Positions 33,594 through 46,222 of a stretch of DNA of 64,000 bases are shown here, in pieces; the first letter of the stretch is position 1, and every line of letters starts with the position of its first letter. The position numbers and the translations under genes are program-made. Source of the DNA: Ixodes scapularis (Eukaryota > Arthropoda > Arachnida > Ixodida > Ixodidae); contig NW_024609839.1 in NCBI RefSeq assembly GCF_016920785.2, positions 25,111,085 to 25,175,084 on the forward strand, given 5' to 3'. Under the pieces are notes generated by a model. That model saw nothing but the letters and a program-made list of their open reading frames with translations. It searched no databases and was not told the origin of the DNA.

Positions 33594-34627
33594 TATCGAA
33601 TTTCTTCAAAATGTTCACCATATGCAAGCTCACTTGCACCTTCAGGTTCTGTTCGTTAATAATATCACTGTGTTCATTGTTGAAATGACCCCCCCCCCCC
33701 CCCCCTTGCAGATTCGCTTATCGTCAGCGCTCTCCCGTTGTGACCTTAAAGGATCTCCCACGTTTCTACTCTCTATCTGTGTCTCTCTCTTCCTCTCGCC
33801 GGACCAGTCAACCTCTGCTTTTTATAACTTGACTCCGCTCTCTGCGCTCGGGTAAGGCCAGGAGCATGATGTCGTGGTAAAAGATTGACGGATGATGCAG
33901 TAGCTTTCCCGGAATGCCTGCTACTGTTGGCATCGGTGTTGTTCTTGAAGCTTCGTGATTAGGCATTTCTGATGTTCTTGCACTACAGTATGTGCGAAGG
34001 TTTCTGAAAAAGAAAAAAAATCGGAGTCGCAAAAATCGCAGTTTCCTTACTGTGTCATGGCGTCAGCATAGACAAACAAGGCGGCGCCCATGGAACAGTG
34101 CAGACACTGCTCTATATTGATAACGAGCGACATATTTCAAAGCATGCTGAACCTTTGCGGAGCACTTCCTTCTTGTTTCTGTGTTTGTGCGGTTGCCGCG
34201 TCAACGTATATCTCGGATTGCACTTTTGAAGTCTGCTATTTTCATCGTAAATTCACTGCAACCTACTTCTTTGCAACGATTGACCGTTGTTCTGCGGGTA
34301 CTCTTCCGGATTACCTCTAGAATAATTGCGGTTCTCGTTTGCTTTGCACTTGTCTCGGGTGTATAACAGCACAGTGTTCTCTCTTTACGTTTCACAAATC
34401 GCTTGCACGTGTGTACTTATTTATAGAATAGGCTGTGTGTAATAAACTTCTAAAAGGTGTAAAACCAATTCATTCTGTCTGTTTACCTGCATATTTGCGA
34501 TCACCTCGGCTACTAGATTATTGGAAGGGTTACCACTATGTTTTATATAAGTTTATCAAGTTCAAAAGGATTTCAATAAAATGAGATGTCTGATCTGCTT
34601 TATATCAAGATGGAAGATCGGCATTTT

Positions 34628-34916
34628 AATGCGAAAGCATTAACTATCTCATGGAGTGAGCTGACGTCATCAGTTTGAAGCACGAAAACGGCTCCTAGTT
34701 TCCGCGATCCCATTAGGAGCGATTCGCCTTCCGTTCCATTGGCTGGCGCGCGTTGACGGGGCTCCCATTGGCCGCTGCGTCATGGCCTCCGATATGCCGA
34801 AGCGCGCGCGCGCTAGTACGCAGCAGACGGCAAAGAGAGCGGACGAGCAGACGACAAGGGGAGGGGACGAGCAGACGACAAAGGGAGCGGACGAGCGGTT
34901 AGCATGCTTTCGCATT
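34628..34916. mobile_element. MITE, AATGCGAAAGCAT ends, 289 bp
   Basis: Inverted ends AATGCGAAAGCAT and ATGCTTTCGCATT are perfect over 13 bp. The right part contains about 2.5 units of a 26-bp minisatellite built on GGACGAGCAGACGACAA (34840-34898). No coding capacity. Confidence 0.7.
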
Positions 34917-35229
34917 CATAACTCATAAGAAATGCTTAGGTGTACCTCGAGCTTTTAATTATCAAGATGTGCAATGAAAAAATATAGGTTGTTTCACATT
35001 TCACACAATTGCGGTGAATAAGAGTGACCATAAGGCGGCCAACTGGCGTCCTACACTCTCAACAAAAGGGTTGTCGTGGGGTACTAACTTTGGGGTCGTC
35101 AGAAGCCGTCACAGATATCGCTACCCCACCTTCGTTATACTAACAACCCCACGGGTAATCACATGGCGCGCAACCAACAGGTTGCCACAGTGAGCACCCC
35201 CAAAAGCAACGGGAGGCACTCACTTGATC

Positions 35230-35466
35230 GAATGACGTTTTAGCGAACGCCCACGTTTCATCGAACGACACTTTAGCGAATAGTCGGACGCCGCGAAGCG
35301 GCGTTTTTGGGTGGGCCAAGCGAGTTCATATTTTTGTAATGAGTTGCCGCAGACTATCGCCGCGAAGCGGCGTAAAGCGCAGCGCGACGGATGGGTTAAC
35401 GCGCGCCCCCGTTATTCGCTAAAACGACCATTCGCTCAAATGTCGCCGTTCGCTAAAATGTCATTC
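35230..35466. mobile_element. MITE with TTCGCTAAAATG motifs, 237 bp
   Basis: Ends GAATGACGTTTTAGCGAACG and CGTTCGCTAAAATGTCATTC are inverted with one mismatch over 20 bp. Related words (TTCGCTAAAA, TTTAGCGAA) recur just inside both ends. It has CGCCGCGAAGCGGCG palindromes in the middle. Confidence 0.75.
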
Positions 35467-37275
35467 TCTCTTGTGATATGGACCCGAAAGCAACATGGCG
35501 GCTGGCAAGCGACGGTGGAGCAGTACGAGTAAGGCCTAGCGAGCTGGACTGCTTTTTGCTAAAATACGATTCTCAAGTGGGTGCGCCCGTTCGCGGCCTT
35601 CCGTGCGCACTGAAGCACTCCAAAACGCGCCTCGAACCACAGGCACCGCACGTATTACGAGTAGAGGCGACGATGTGAAAGGAAGGGGGGGGGGGGGGGA
35701 CAGGCAGGCAGGCATTTGAGGGGGTGTCCGCGACTGCTTTCGCGCGGCCGGCTGCATTTACTTCGCGACCAGAAAACATTCAAGAAAGGAATCGTATAGC
35801 GACAAATGGAATGATATCTTTATTGAACAGAGCGTCTCCTTGCTGTGCTTGCCGCAAGTGATCCGGCGGTTTCGGTTGACAGCGGCGAGGCGAAGCATCA
35901 CCGATTTAAGCGGCGTCGGTTCCGATCGTTCAATGCTCCTGCTCACCTGTTAGCATTCGTTATCCACTTCCAAGTCCCTGGTAATCCTCACCGCGTTTGT
36001 GCACGCACTTAGCGCTATTCACCGCACGGAACACCCATCCAACTGGCTATGAGACTGATCCCACTGGGACGAGAGGCTGAGAACCGAACCACCGAACCCT
36101 TTGGGGCTGCTCCGTAGAGCCATGGAACGCCTCCATGTTTTTCACTCAAATAAGTAGACACATAAACGCGCGACTCCTTGAATTGGGCGGCGCCACGCGC
36201 CACCTAACGGACAGGGCTCAAACTAGAAAAAAAACGAAGCCAACAGTTTTTGTGTTCAGCGCCTCGCCAGACATTCACGTACGTATACATATTCTACTAC
36301 ACACTTCACACATACGCGACATACAGGCACCATAGTATTCTACACAGAAACGCGTTCAGACACAGCACAAGGTACTACATGCTACATGAGATATTGACAC
36401 TCTACATTCCTATACACACGTCTAGTCGACACCGCCACCTTATATACTGCTGTATTTTCTGTGAGCAATTAGGATGGTAACCACTGTCATATTTTGCATA
36501 AATACGAAAAGACTGTGCAAGGTTTACGCGTATATATTATTTTCCTCTACTGCCCTTGGGAAAGCGCTCGTATCTCTAATGTTATTTATTGCAAAAGTGA
36601 ACTGCAGGTTATGAATAAATTTAAATAGTCGCTACACGTCACATTTTGATCAGTTTCGTTTTCTCGCTAGCGTACACTTTAAGTATACAGAAGCCTGTTT
36701 AATTAATTGTATCAATTATCGAAAACAATTTCTGCAATCACAACTTTCTGAACACGCTGATGCATTTTCATTTTTCTTTTTACATATCCGAATGACTTCA
36801 GCGGCGGTTGAGTAAATGTTGAGTACACTGAGCGCGCGCAGGTGATTCTGGCGAACCCCGTCCGCCGGTCCTCCCCGAAACGTTGTTTCAGTTTTCTTCT
36901 TTTCGCTACAATTGTTTTTGCTTAAGCGCGTGTCTTTCAAATATGCGTTCTATGCGCTCGCGCTCGCGCTCGCGCCAAGAGGACAGTGCAGAATTGCCGC
37001 TTTCGGGCCCGTGCCTTCACCTGCAACGAACGCGAAATACGTTTGCTAAATTATGTAAAGCCTGGTTCAGACAGTGGCGTTTCACTGCGTCTGACTGCGT
37101 TGCGGCAGCGAGAAACCAGGGCATCCCTGCTGCTTTCATCGCGTGCCAAGATGATTCCTTGAATTGGATTCCACGCTTCATACGAAGCACAGTCGTGCCG
37201 GTGAGTCGCTTTCGGTTCTCGACGCAAAGCTGTCAAACTCATTCAAACGCAAGTGTCTGGACCGGCCTTACCGCT

Positions 37276-37452
37276 CATTCACACTGGAAGCGGATCCGCG
37301 TTTGCAAAGCGGTTGCGAACGCGGTTGTATAAATATCCAGTACAATTGCACGCGCACTCCATGACATCAAGTGTGCGTGCAATTGCACTGGATCTTTATA
37401 CAACCGCGCTCACAACCGCTTTGCGAATGCGGATCCGCTTCCAGTCAGAATG
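37276..37452. mobile_element. 177-bp hairpin, ~84-bp arms
   Basis: Left arm starts CATTCACACTGGAAGCGGAT and the right arm ends ATCCGCTTCCAGTCAGAATG. Most of each arm, including AAGCGGTTG and CAATTGCA words, pairs with the other. A foldback or palindromic MITE. Confidence 0.75.
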
Positions 37453-38633
37453 AGTTGTTGAGCATCAAAGAACGCCGAAAACATCATTCTCTGCGCTGCA
37501 CCTGCTGTCGTCTCCAGCAATACTTTTTCTAAAAAAAAATCTAAAACAAATAGCACGTATATGTTTGCCAATGCCTTATTTTTGGAAATTTACTTGGAAT
37601 CTTTTATATAGATAAAAGGAACGCGTGCTGGAAGGCCTGAAATCCTAGTCCCTTTCGAAGTACTCCGCCTTGGATGACACACACTTGTTTGAGCATTTTT
37701 TTTTATCGAGTATGCTCGATGAAATGTGCCAAATGAGCCAGTGAAGGTGAATCATTTATCCCGAGACAGAGAAATAGTGAAACACACGAACATGATCGCA
37801 GATATCTGTGTAGGTTCGTGCTGTCCGGCCTGAGTCGTGGTGTGCAATGCTTCATACTTCACTGCCCTTGCAAGCAAAAATATTGGGTACGACAGGAGCA
37901 CAAGTTCGGCGGAACGGGCGGAACCGAGGAGGCCATTTGCAACTGAACTGCACGCAGAACTGACCGATCACACCTTTATTGAGAGCACGCTCTTTACTGA
38001 ACCGCACAATAAAAGACGACAAGAGTATCTCGTCCGACGAACATTCAAGTCAACTCACGCCTGTGCGTAGCTTTCTGTGCTTTTCTAGAGATATGGTTAA
38101 ATTCCTCGAGCACGACGCCAGCTGCCAGCTGTTGTTTACTGCTGTACATGGTAAAACCCGCGACGGAACCAAAAAGGACAACCGCGATACTTTTTATCTG
38201 CCTCGGGTTTTAGTAGGTGCGTACCAATGTTGCCTGTACTTGTTTGTTTTCTGTCAGTTTAGGCGAAATAAGCCACACGCTTGTTTTGAGCGGTTTAAAT
38301 TTGAATAAATAATAACCAACGCACAAAAAAAACAAGTTTTAAGTACTTTCCAAGATTTTTGAAGTGACTTTTACTATTAAACGACTGCATGCACTTGAAT
38401 GTTCAATTCAAGAGTTTATAAAACGTGACTACCCCATGCTTGTCACCTTCCAACAGGGTGCTAACTCTCAATGGCTCGAGCCCAGTGGGTAGTTAGGTAA
38501 GCCTGTGGGGTAGTTACAGCCGTCAAAACGCACGATGACAAGGGGGGGTGCTCACTTTTTCTTAGAGTGTAGTCGTATCCTAGCAGCACCTTATGAACTC
38601 CCTATGGAATTTGGCTATGGTTCTTGACCCTTC

Positions 38634-38790
38634 CCAGGGGCCTCGAATAGAAAATTGGCATACGGATATTCTATTGTCCTTGCGGCAGCATTCTAATTAA
38701 TTTAGCTAGTCGTTGTTCCAGGCTCTTCCAAGGAGCCTCCTATAGAAAATTCGCCTACGGGCATTCTATTACTCTTTAGTAGCTTTTCCA
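38634..38790 (+). repeat. tandem dimer, 95-bp period
   Basis: GAAAATTGGCATACGGATAT at 38650 is matched by GAAAATTCGCCTACGGGCAT at 38745. Upstream GGGGCCTC/GGAGCCTCC and downstream TCTATT also match. Confidence 0.65.
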
Positions 38791-39295
38791 GTTATCCTAC
38801 TTACAACTGGACTTTTTGAGGAAATAGAGCTGCCATAGGCCTAGGATCATCTTAAGCTCTCTTCCCAAAGGATGTCCCTAAAGGGTTATACGAGGTTAGT
38901 AGAACTAGGATGTCTGTAGGACGTCTGTAGACCAATTTTTTGTAGGGGAATACTACGACGATGTTAGGTAGGTATTAGAGTTAATGTCAGTCCTAGTTAG
39001 ACCCTATGCTCCTTCTAGGCACACATTGCCATACAACTTCGCAAGGGCGTAAGTACATTGTTTTGTAAGGTACCGCTTTAATAAAGCGGAATAGCCATGG
39101 GTTTATACAGCCCTAATGCGTTCCCGGTCGTACTTACTGAGTTCTGTCGTTGAGGGGGGCAGTCGGGCATGCATCTGCGTTTCACCAACGTTAAAAAAAT
39201 TATACGTTTACAGTTCTCTGTTACGCCGAATTAGAGCGCACCTCTTGAGGAGAACGAGGGTAGGGGAAAGTATGCCCCTGTGACAACACGAGGGT
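38791..39295. other. unassigned spacer
   Basis: No gene or repeat recognised. Confidence 0.3.
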
Positions 39296-39391
39296 GATGT
39301 CACTCGTGACCATCGGGACATCACTCGTGATGCTTTGGACGTCACTTGTGACACTCGTCGCGTCACACGTGACATCACGTGTGACGTCATT
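39296..39391. repeat. 21-bp minisatellite of TCACNNGTGA palindromes
   Basis: Four to five units with the core TCACTCGTGA or TCACACGTGA. The first three are exactly 21 bp apart; the last is compressed and ends in a TGACGTCA palindrome. Confidence 0.8.
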
Positions 39392-39671
39392 ATGGGAGCC
39401 GTTCCATAATGCAGCGCGCGGTTACGCCGACGGCGACGCCGCTCAACCCGGAAAAGGGCGCCTAAGAGCTGCGCTCTGAAACGACGCAAAACAACTAATT
39501 GTCTGGTTGCAAGCGAAGGAAAAAGTGGTGTACACTGTTCATCAAAATGGCGGAACACGGCTTACGGGAAGGGAAGAGGCGTTTCGCGAAACCGCCATAT
39601 AGGAACGATCTGCTGAAACTCCCTATTGACCTCTATTGAGTCCATTGTACATCAACGGATGACTACTCCAG

Positions 39672-39819
39672 GACGAAGACGTCGGAAAAAAGGACACCAA
39701 AAAAGACAGCCGCGAGACCCCGTTTCACCAGCTAGACCCTGCTGATTCCCTGTTAGTGGTCAGGAAGAGAAAAAAAAACGAGACCAAGTCGGGAGAGTCG
39801 CTCGACGACGCAGGAATCG
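39672..39819 (+). other. exon-like block, copy 1 (unidentified gene fragment)
   Basis: Preceded by a splice-acceptor-like CTACTCCAG and followed by a donor-like GTAAGTTTAA. One frame is open for 49 codons and very rich in charged residues (starting 'DEDVGKKDTKKD', including 'KRKKNET'). It resembles 55774-55914 in sequence, in both splice-like boundaries and in composition. The product is unknown. It could be a duplicated host exon or part of an unclassified repeat. Confidence 0.4.
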
Positions 39820-40584
39820 GTAAGTTTAAACTGCGCAGTCACAGGAACGCGTCTCCGACTGGTTTTCAATGTCCTACACTCTAAAAAAAAAGGTGTAGAT
39901 TTTACACCCCTTGTCACATATGACACGCCAAAACTTCGTTTCGACGTACCACGCAATAACGTCGAACTTACGGCACCAACTCTTACGAGAGGCTTGATGG
40001 CGGTGGGATATGACATATTAAACAGCTAAAGTACTTATCAAAAGAAAATCACTGAGATTTTGCAGTAGGGCCAAGAGAACCCTGATTACATTTTTTTTTT
40101 ATTTTGTAGTGAGTCATACGTACTTTAGCTATTTTAACAAGTTGTACAACTCGTCTACCAAGCCACTCGTGAAAGTTGGTACCTTTGGTTCAACCTCAGT
40201 GCACTGTACGTCGAACTGAAGTTTTGGAGTCTTAAAGATGTGACAAGTGGTGTAAAAGCTATATATAAACCGACCCACCGTTTACAAACAAGTCATCGTT
40301 TGCCCACACCAAGGCCCTGTTCCAAATCTTACCCAAATGGATCCGAGTTACTCCGGCGGTTCGTGTCACGTGACAACACGAATTGAGAGACGCTGGATGT
40401 GGGTCGATTTTACAATGCCAAGATACGAAACCCTTAACCATGAAGCATAGATCGAGTAAATATTGGGACACAGCCTACGCGTCGGCACTGCGCGTGCGGG
40501 AAAACTAGATTCGTGCGAAGTATAGCGTCTGAGCATGAGCCAGTCCGATGACAGAGCCACAGCAGCGCTGTGACGTCAGAACAT
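39820..40584. other. spacer with a TIR-like end
   Basis: TACACTCTAAAAAAAAAGGTGTAG begins near 39875 and resembles the CACTCT...AAAA ends seen elsewhere, but I found no partner end. The rest is unassigned. Sequence described in part only. Confidence 0.3.
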
Positions 40585-40645
40585 GGTTAACATTGCGCAC
40601 AAATAGAAAGGAACAGTGAAGAGAGAAGAGATAGGTACAAACTCA
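40585..40645 (-). repeat. pLTR-like direct repeat, 3' copy
   Basis: Shares AAAGGAACAGTGAAGAGAGA and flanking words with 43174-43235, about 2.59 kb away in the same orientation, as in tandemly initiated PLEs. Confidence 0.6.
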
Positions 40646-43173
40646 CAACTTGATGTATTGAAGACAGAAAAAAGAACAGCCCGCGGTATCAGCTCGAGCC
40701 GAGGCCACACTCGCACGGGGGCACCTGAGCAAGCGGAGGACACACACCATCAACCACACTCAAACGATTATAGAAAGGTGATTTCCTTGTGTGCTAATGC
40801 CACAGAAGGATGGGTGACACAACGCTCGCCTAGGAGGAGTATACTAAAAGCTTCAAAAATTTTCCTAGTGTGTTTTTCGTAAAATCTGCCAATGATCGAG
40901 GTTGTTTTTTTTTTTTGTTTTTTTTTTTTTTTGTAAAGAAGGTGTACACTTACATGTTTGACAATGCAGGGGTAGGTGACCCCCAACCGTGGAATTTAGA
41001 GAAATACTGTTGCCTTAACCGGTCATTAATACACCGTCCTGTTTGTCCTACGTAGAATCTACCACAGGAAAAGGGAATGCTATAAATCATTCTGGTTGAA
41101 CAGCGCATGTATAAGGGCGGACGTGTCTTGTGCGGCACCTGTGTTTTGTAATATTTTCTACTTTTGTTCGAAACTTAGAACAAGTTGTACCCATTTTTGG
41201 GGGGGCTGACATCACTAAGGGAAGTCCATACCTATTGGCTGCCTGTTTAGGATTGTGAGAAATTTTGTGTATATACGGAACCACCACCACTCCACTCCTT
41301 CTTTGTCGTTCATACGAGCAGCTTTTTCATATCCTTTTCCTTTTTTATCAGAGTTTCTACCACCTCCATTAACACGTGCGTTGGAAACCCAGACGCTGTA
41401 AGCCTCTCAATTGGAGCATTAAAACTCCCGTTGATGGTGTGGAGCCGTGACTTCTTTAAGGCTGAAATCAAGTAAGGCAGAAAAAATCTATGCCTCTTTT
41501 TACGACTTTTGAGTGCGAGGACGTATAGTGTAGTAATCTTTTTTTTAGAGCGGGGTGAAAATGACCAGCACAGGGGGTTTGTTTGCAAAGATAAAGAAAG
41601 GTTTAGAAATGGCAACTCACCTTCCTTAGGCGTTTCACAGGTAAAAATAAGTTCTGAACCGAACTTGTGCAAAATTTCCACGATGCTACTAAATTACATT
41701 ATTGTCCATTGTCTTTCGGTACATAAGCAGGAAATCATCTACATACCTAAACACGTGAAGAACTGGCATAGACGCTATGGACGTCTTAATGGCATAGTCG
41801 ACCTCCGCAAGAAAAATATAACTTAGGACCGGTGCAACACATGAGCCTATACAGACTCCCGTCTTTTTTTCTTTTTTTAAGACGTTTTTCTCCCAATGAA
41901 TGTAGAATTAAGATAGAATTTTAGCAGCTCAAGAAATCTTTCTATGGATAAACCACTTCAATTCCGGACCGAGAGTCCACTGTTGAACTCCAAGCATGAC
42001 TTAGCAGAGGCAAGTAGATGTTCATGGGGAAGCGAGTAAAAAAGGTCTTGAACGTCCGCGCTAAAAACACTGCGATTGGACAGTTCATTTGTCCTTAGTA
42101 TTTCAACGACAGCTTTCGAATTGCAGACTCTAAAGGGATTCGTAATCTTCACAATAAAAAGGTGCTTTTCAAGATAGCCCGATATCTGTCGTTACCATGA
42201 CACTCTTTCGGTGACAATTGTTCGCAAAGGACAAGCTTCCCTTTGTGTTTTGGCACTAAAGAAGACCTCAGTGTGTAGCTCATCAGCTTTTTTGATGTTG
42301 CTTGCTAACTGGTTGAGCGTGAAACGTTGACAAAGAGAGAGTGCCTGGCTCTTGGCCTTCTTCAGGACTATCTGCACTGGCCGAAAGTTCTTATGAACCG
42401 CTGTGCATGCTTTTTCATTATACTTGCCTTCAGGCCGTATCACAAATGAGCCTTCTTTATCCGCTGCAAGACACGCTGCTAGTTCTCAACCATAAAGTTA
42501 ACAACATGTCTAGGTTCTTGGGCGTTATAGAGCGTCAACACATTCGAAAACGCACCTTGATCTAACCTCTTCCCTGGTTTTGTACGCAACCTTCCTTGCC
42601 AACGCAAGAAGCTCCAGAGGTCGCAGGCTCGGTTGAAGGCAAAACTTGGGACCCAGACCCAAGGTTGTTTTTAGGTTTTGGGGAACCGCTTCATTTCCGA
42701 GGTTGGTGAATCCTCCTGCAGGTGACACAGATTTTTTCTTTTGTGGGAGGTTATGCCGAATTCGTTGCCTCAAAAAAAAATCGCTTACGTCAGCCAATGT
42801 CCTATTCATTTTCGAAAAGGATCGCCGTTTCCTCTCCAAATTGCCATCACGTGCACCACTGGCGAGCCACAGGCAATCTTTGAAGAATCGGGCCTGGCGC
42901 CAATTGATACTCGGATCTTAAGATTCTACAAGTCCTTCTTGTGTGACCAACAGACGGTGTAAGGAAGCCACTCAGTCCTAGTAGTTCAACGGTACAAGTA
43001 CCTTGCTTGATGTGCCAGGATGCGGTCCGGGCGCTGCACACAGATTGGGTGGCCATGTTGACGAGAACAATAGGGTTAGTGTAGGGTATATTATAGGAGA
43101 CAGAGGAAGAGTCCGGTGTAGAAAAAATGAACTGTAGTAAGGTGGTTAGTTGGGTGAGTTGGTAGTGATTGAA

Positions 43174-43235
43174 CATGGTTAAAATTGTGCACAAATAAAA
43201 AGGAACAGTGAAGAGAGAAGAGAGATGAGACAGCG
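43174..43235 (-). repeat. pLTR-like direct repeat, 5' copy
   Basis: Partner of 40585-40645, located upstream of the PLE start codon. Confidence 0.6.
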
Positions 43236-43524
43236 GCAAACTCACAAATCGATGTATAGACCCTTTCCGAAATTGAGTCTGGCCACTTTGATCACTATCA
43301 TCATCTGTGGAACGGCATTTGTGCCATACCAATGGCGGCCTTCTAGGGACTGATAAACAACCTCCTTGCTGACAAAGGAAGACGTTGAAGATGCTCCTAA
43401 GCGAATGATGCGAGGCCTGTACATTCGGGGGTTTGTACGACGCGACGTAGGAATGGAACACAAGAGCTATGTAGGCGTTCATTTCTGATAACTCAGATTC
43501 AGTCAATCTGTGGACGGCACACAA

Positions 43525-44024
43525 TCGGCTTTAAAGCCCTTTGGGGCATAGAATGGTCTCGAGTAGGGTGCCTTCATGTGCGCTTTGCTTAGGGTGGTGG
43601 CATCTCGCCATTTTGTCCCACACGTTTATATTTATTTTTTGTTCAGAAGCGCGTGAAAGAGCGTGTTCCTGCAAGCGTTTGTGGCGCTGACTGTGCTATC
43701 GCGACATTTGGTTTTCGTTGATTTCTTTGTATTTTCCCCGTGAGCGCGTGCTGCCGGCATCGGGTACTACAAAGGATGGCATCAGCTTAAACAGAAGGAC
43801 ATTGAGGCACCCTAGTTTCGAGGCATCGGTGTGGGTTGGGCTTTGTTCTAACTGCATGTTCTTGGTCACCATCGAACTGAAAGGGATCGAGAAAGAACTC
43901 CCATTGAACAATTCTTCGCGTGCCGTTGACTTGCGACAGTGACGGTGCCGATACAATTTCATTTCCGCCATTGATATGGCAAAACCTAAACTGCTATACG
44001 CCTCGCAAGTGGGCTCATTTTCAT
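43525..44024. other. unassigned spacer
   Basis: A short piece at 43550-43610 (TAGGGTGCC...CTTAGGGTGGTGGCATCTCG) recalls the dispersed repeat at 20.4/23.2 kb. Otherwise nothing recognised. Confidence 0.3.
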
Positions 44025-45261
44025 CTTCTGCGCATGAGAAAGGAAGTAGCGGTGACGTCAGAACGCCGAGCCCTGATTGGCTGATCGCGACCCCCTATTT
44101 GAGCGTCGTCTGCTCCTTTGCAACGTCGTCTGCTCGCAACGTCGTCTGCGTCTGTCTTACCTTTCCTGCGACTTTCGAAAGTCGAGCGAGCTGGACTTCG
44201 CCTTTCAGAGAGGGCAGACGAAATAACTCGAGCGCTACGTCGTTTTTGTCTAACAACTAGCAGACGAGCATCAAGGAGGGAAGTCAAAGGACTCACTGGC
44301 GACGTGTCCCGAGGCGCCGAGGTTTGTTTGCTAAGAACCAAGAGGCTGAGCGTGTTAGCGTCTGCAAGTTCCCTCCCAAGTACTTTTCCCCTCCTTTCGT
44401 GTGCAGCGAGACCCCTCATTCTTTCACGGCGTCGGCGGGTTGGCGCAGTTAACGTCGTCTGCTTTACGTCTGCTAGTCAAAGCGATGGCTGCTTTACCTT
44501 TCCTGCGTCTGTCGGAGATTCACCGCTTTTTCACCGGCGAGAGTCACCGTTGCCTCGGGAAACAAGGAGATAACAGGAGGAAGAAATTGACCTCTTAATA
44601 TATGATTTAGGTCAGCGATCAAAGTTTAATACGGGAAGGGTTCACAAGGGTCGCGCGGGCATATTCCATTCAGCACGCCAGCCGGTCATGGGCAGACAGA
44701 CGGTCGCCGAGTCGCGTGGTGCCTGCTAGGCCTAACTGCTGGGCCCGCTTGGTCGCATTCGGTGGAATTGTGGCCGTTGGAGCTTTTCCCGGGTGTTTGT
44801 GGATCCAGCGTTCTTGTTCGTCGTGGTCTGTTTCAAGTACTTTTTACTTTTTTCTTGCTGCTTGAAGTCGGGACGCGTGAGAAGCGCACGTAGACAAATA
44901 AACGTCCGTGGGTCGTCGCCACCGCGACGCTGTCGGCCATGCTGATTTGATCGTAAGAAGTGCGTAAGACAGCTTCGGAGCTGTCGTAGGTTTTCGTCGT
45001 AACCTGCGCAAAACTTACGAAAATTTCGTTTCGTGAATACGAATTTGTTCTTAAGTTTTGTCCTACGCACATTTTTGGCGTAAGATCGTTTCGTGAATCT
45101 GGCCTCTGCACTTCCGAAAGTCGCAGGAAATGTGAGACAGGCGTAGACGACGTTGCGAGCAGACGACGTTGCAAAGGAGCAGACGACGCTCAGATAGGGG
45201 GTCGCGATCAGCCAATCAGGGCTCGGCGTCCTGACGTCACCGCTACCCCCTGCGCAAGAAG
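44025..45261. mobile_element. foldback element, ~1.24 kb
   Basis: Arms 44025-44187 and 45107-45261 are inverted repeats: both read, outward to inward, TAGCGGTGACGTCAG, GAGCCCTGATTGGCTGATCG, CAACGTCGTCTGCTCG and CCTGCGACTTTCG. The arms contain repeated GACGACGTTGC/GTCGTCTGC words. The open frames here (e.g. 44732-45295 minus) run through the arms and look fortuitous. Confidence 0.75.
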
Positions 45262-46222
45262 CAGACGAACTTGCCCTCCGCATACGAACAACCAAATGGC
45301 ACTGAATTTAGGAGAGGGTCTATACACCTTTTCCGCGTAGTCGTCGCCATCTTGCGTGTTGCAGCGACAGCCGCGCCGTCTGGCGTACGGTTGTTGTGCG
45401 CCCATTTTGGTATGCGGAGAGCAGCGTTGTTCCTAGCTCCCGCGTTGTCGCCATTGACCCCGTGCATCGTATCTTCATTGTTTTCCCTTTAGTGAGTTCT
45501 TTATTTGTTGGTTATTGAAAGTGTGAATTATTCTTGTGTTCTGGCGTGTTTATTTGCCTTCATGGCGCCCGTTGTTGCGCCGACAGCGCCGAGAGGTTCA
45601 TCGCCAGCGTCGCCGGTAATCGAAATCGGAGGCATGTTCACTTTTTCTGAGGACGTTTACCAGTGTTTTCTCTTCACGTGTTGTTGTTTGTGAAGAATGA
45701 TAGCCTTCTGCGAATGACCAACGGAGGGTTTCTATGCGCGAGCGAGGGCGACCATGGGCATAGAAGTATCATCGTTTAATCATAGAAATACTCAAAATGG
45801 GAGTTGGCGACGCGGGCCGAACGGTTTATTGTTATGGTGCACCGTCGAGGTACGATCACTAGTTACCGGGACATCTCTACTTCGTATGACGCCCAGATGC
45901 GTCGGAACTATTCAGGAGATCGGGGTGAAAAGGGGGGGGCGGGCGACGACGATTTTGCGCCCTCTTTTCGTATTGTTTCCATAAACGTATTTTAACGGGC
46001 GTCGCTACCGAGCAACACGCAAAATTATAGTGCACATCCTCGTAGGAATGAACGGAATGAAAAAACAAAACTTGAGTAGCCAATAACAATCATTACACCC
46101 ACGGTCTTACATTTGCACCACAAGCTGCAAAATTCGTTCTACATTTGACTTGTCGAGGCCTATTACTGCACTTGTAGATGTCCGTTTCTATTATGCCTAT
46201 TTGCTTTTTTTATGTGCTGATA
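45262..46222. other. unassigned region
   Basis: Short open frames only. No domain or repeat recognised. Confidence 0.3.

Larger units (their letters stand above)
35054..38569. mobile_element. 3516-bp TA-flanked TIR element
   Basis: TA at 35052-35053 and 38570-38571. The ends CACTCTCAACAAAAG and CTTTTTCTTAGAGTG are inverted with three mismatches. Both subterminal regions carry related words (GGGGTACTAACTTTGG near 35088 and GGTGCTAACTCTCAATGG near 38457; GTAACTACCCC-type motifs). The terminal sequence resembles that of the element at 12650-15106. No transposase recognised. It contains the MITE at 35230-35466 and the hairpin at 37276-37452. Confidence 0.6.
40585..43524 (-). pseudogene. second Penelope-like element family, decayed, near full length
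   Basis: An older PLE of a different family, minus strand, start ATG probably at 43056. Pieces in order: N-terminal part ('GLGPKFCLQP' near 42660), 'FSADVQDLFYSLPH' (RT motif A, near 42060), 'GVCIGSCVAPVLSYIFLAEV' (motif B, near 41860), 'FRYVDDFLLMYR' (motif C, codons at 41735-41746), 'GELPFLNLSLS' (motif D, near 41620), and the GIY-YIG domain 'MIYSIPFSCGRFYVGQTGR' near 41095-41040. Frameshifts and stops separate them. The 3' region 40585-40650 repeats at 43174-43250 (GTGCGCAAATAGAAAGGAACAG-like), fitting partial tandem (pLTR) structure. No hammerhead core was found here. Confidence 0.8.

Noticed and set aside
44732..45295. 187-codon minus frame
   Set aside because: Runs into the right arm of the foldback element, and a similar mirrored frame exists in the left arm.
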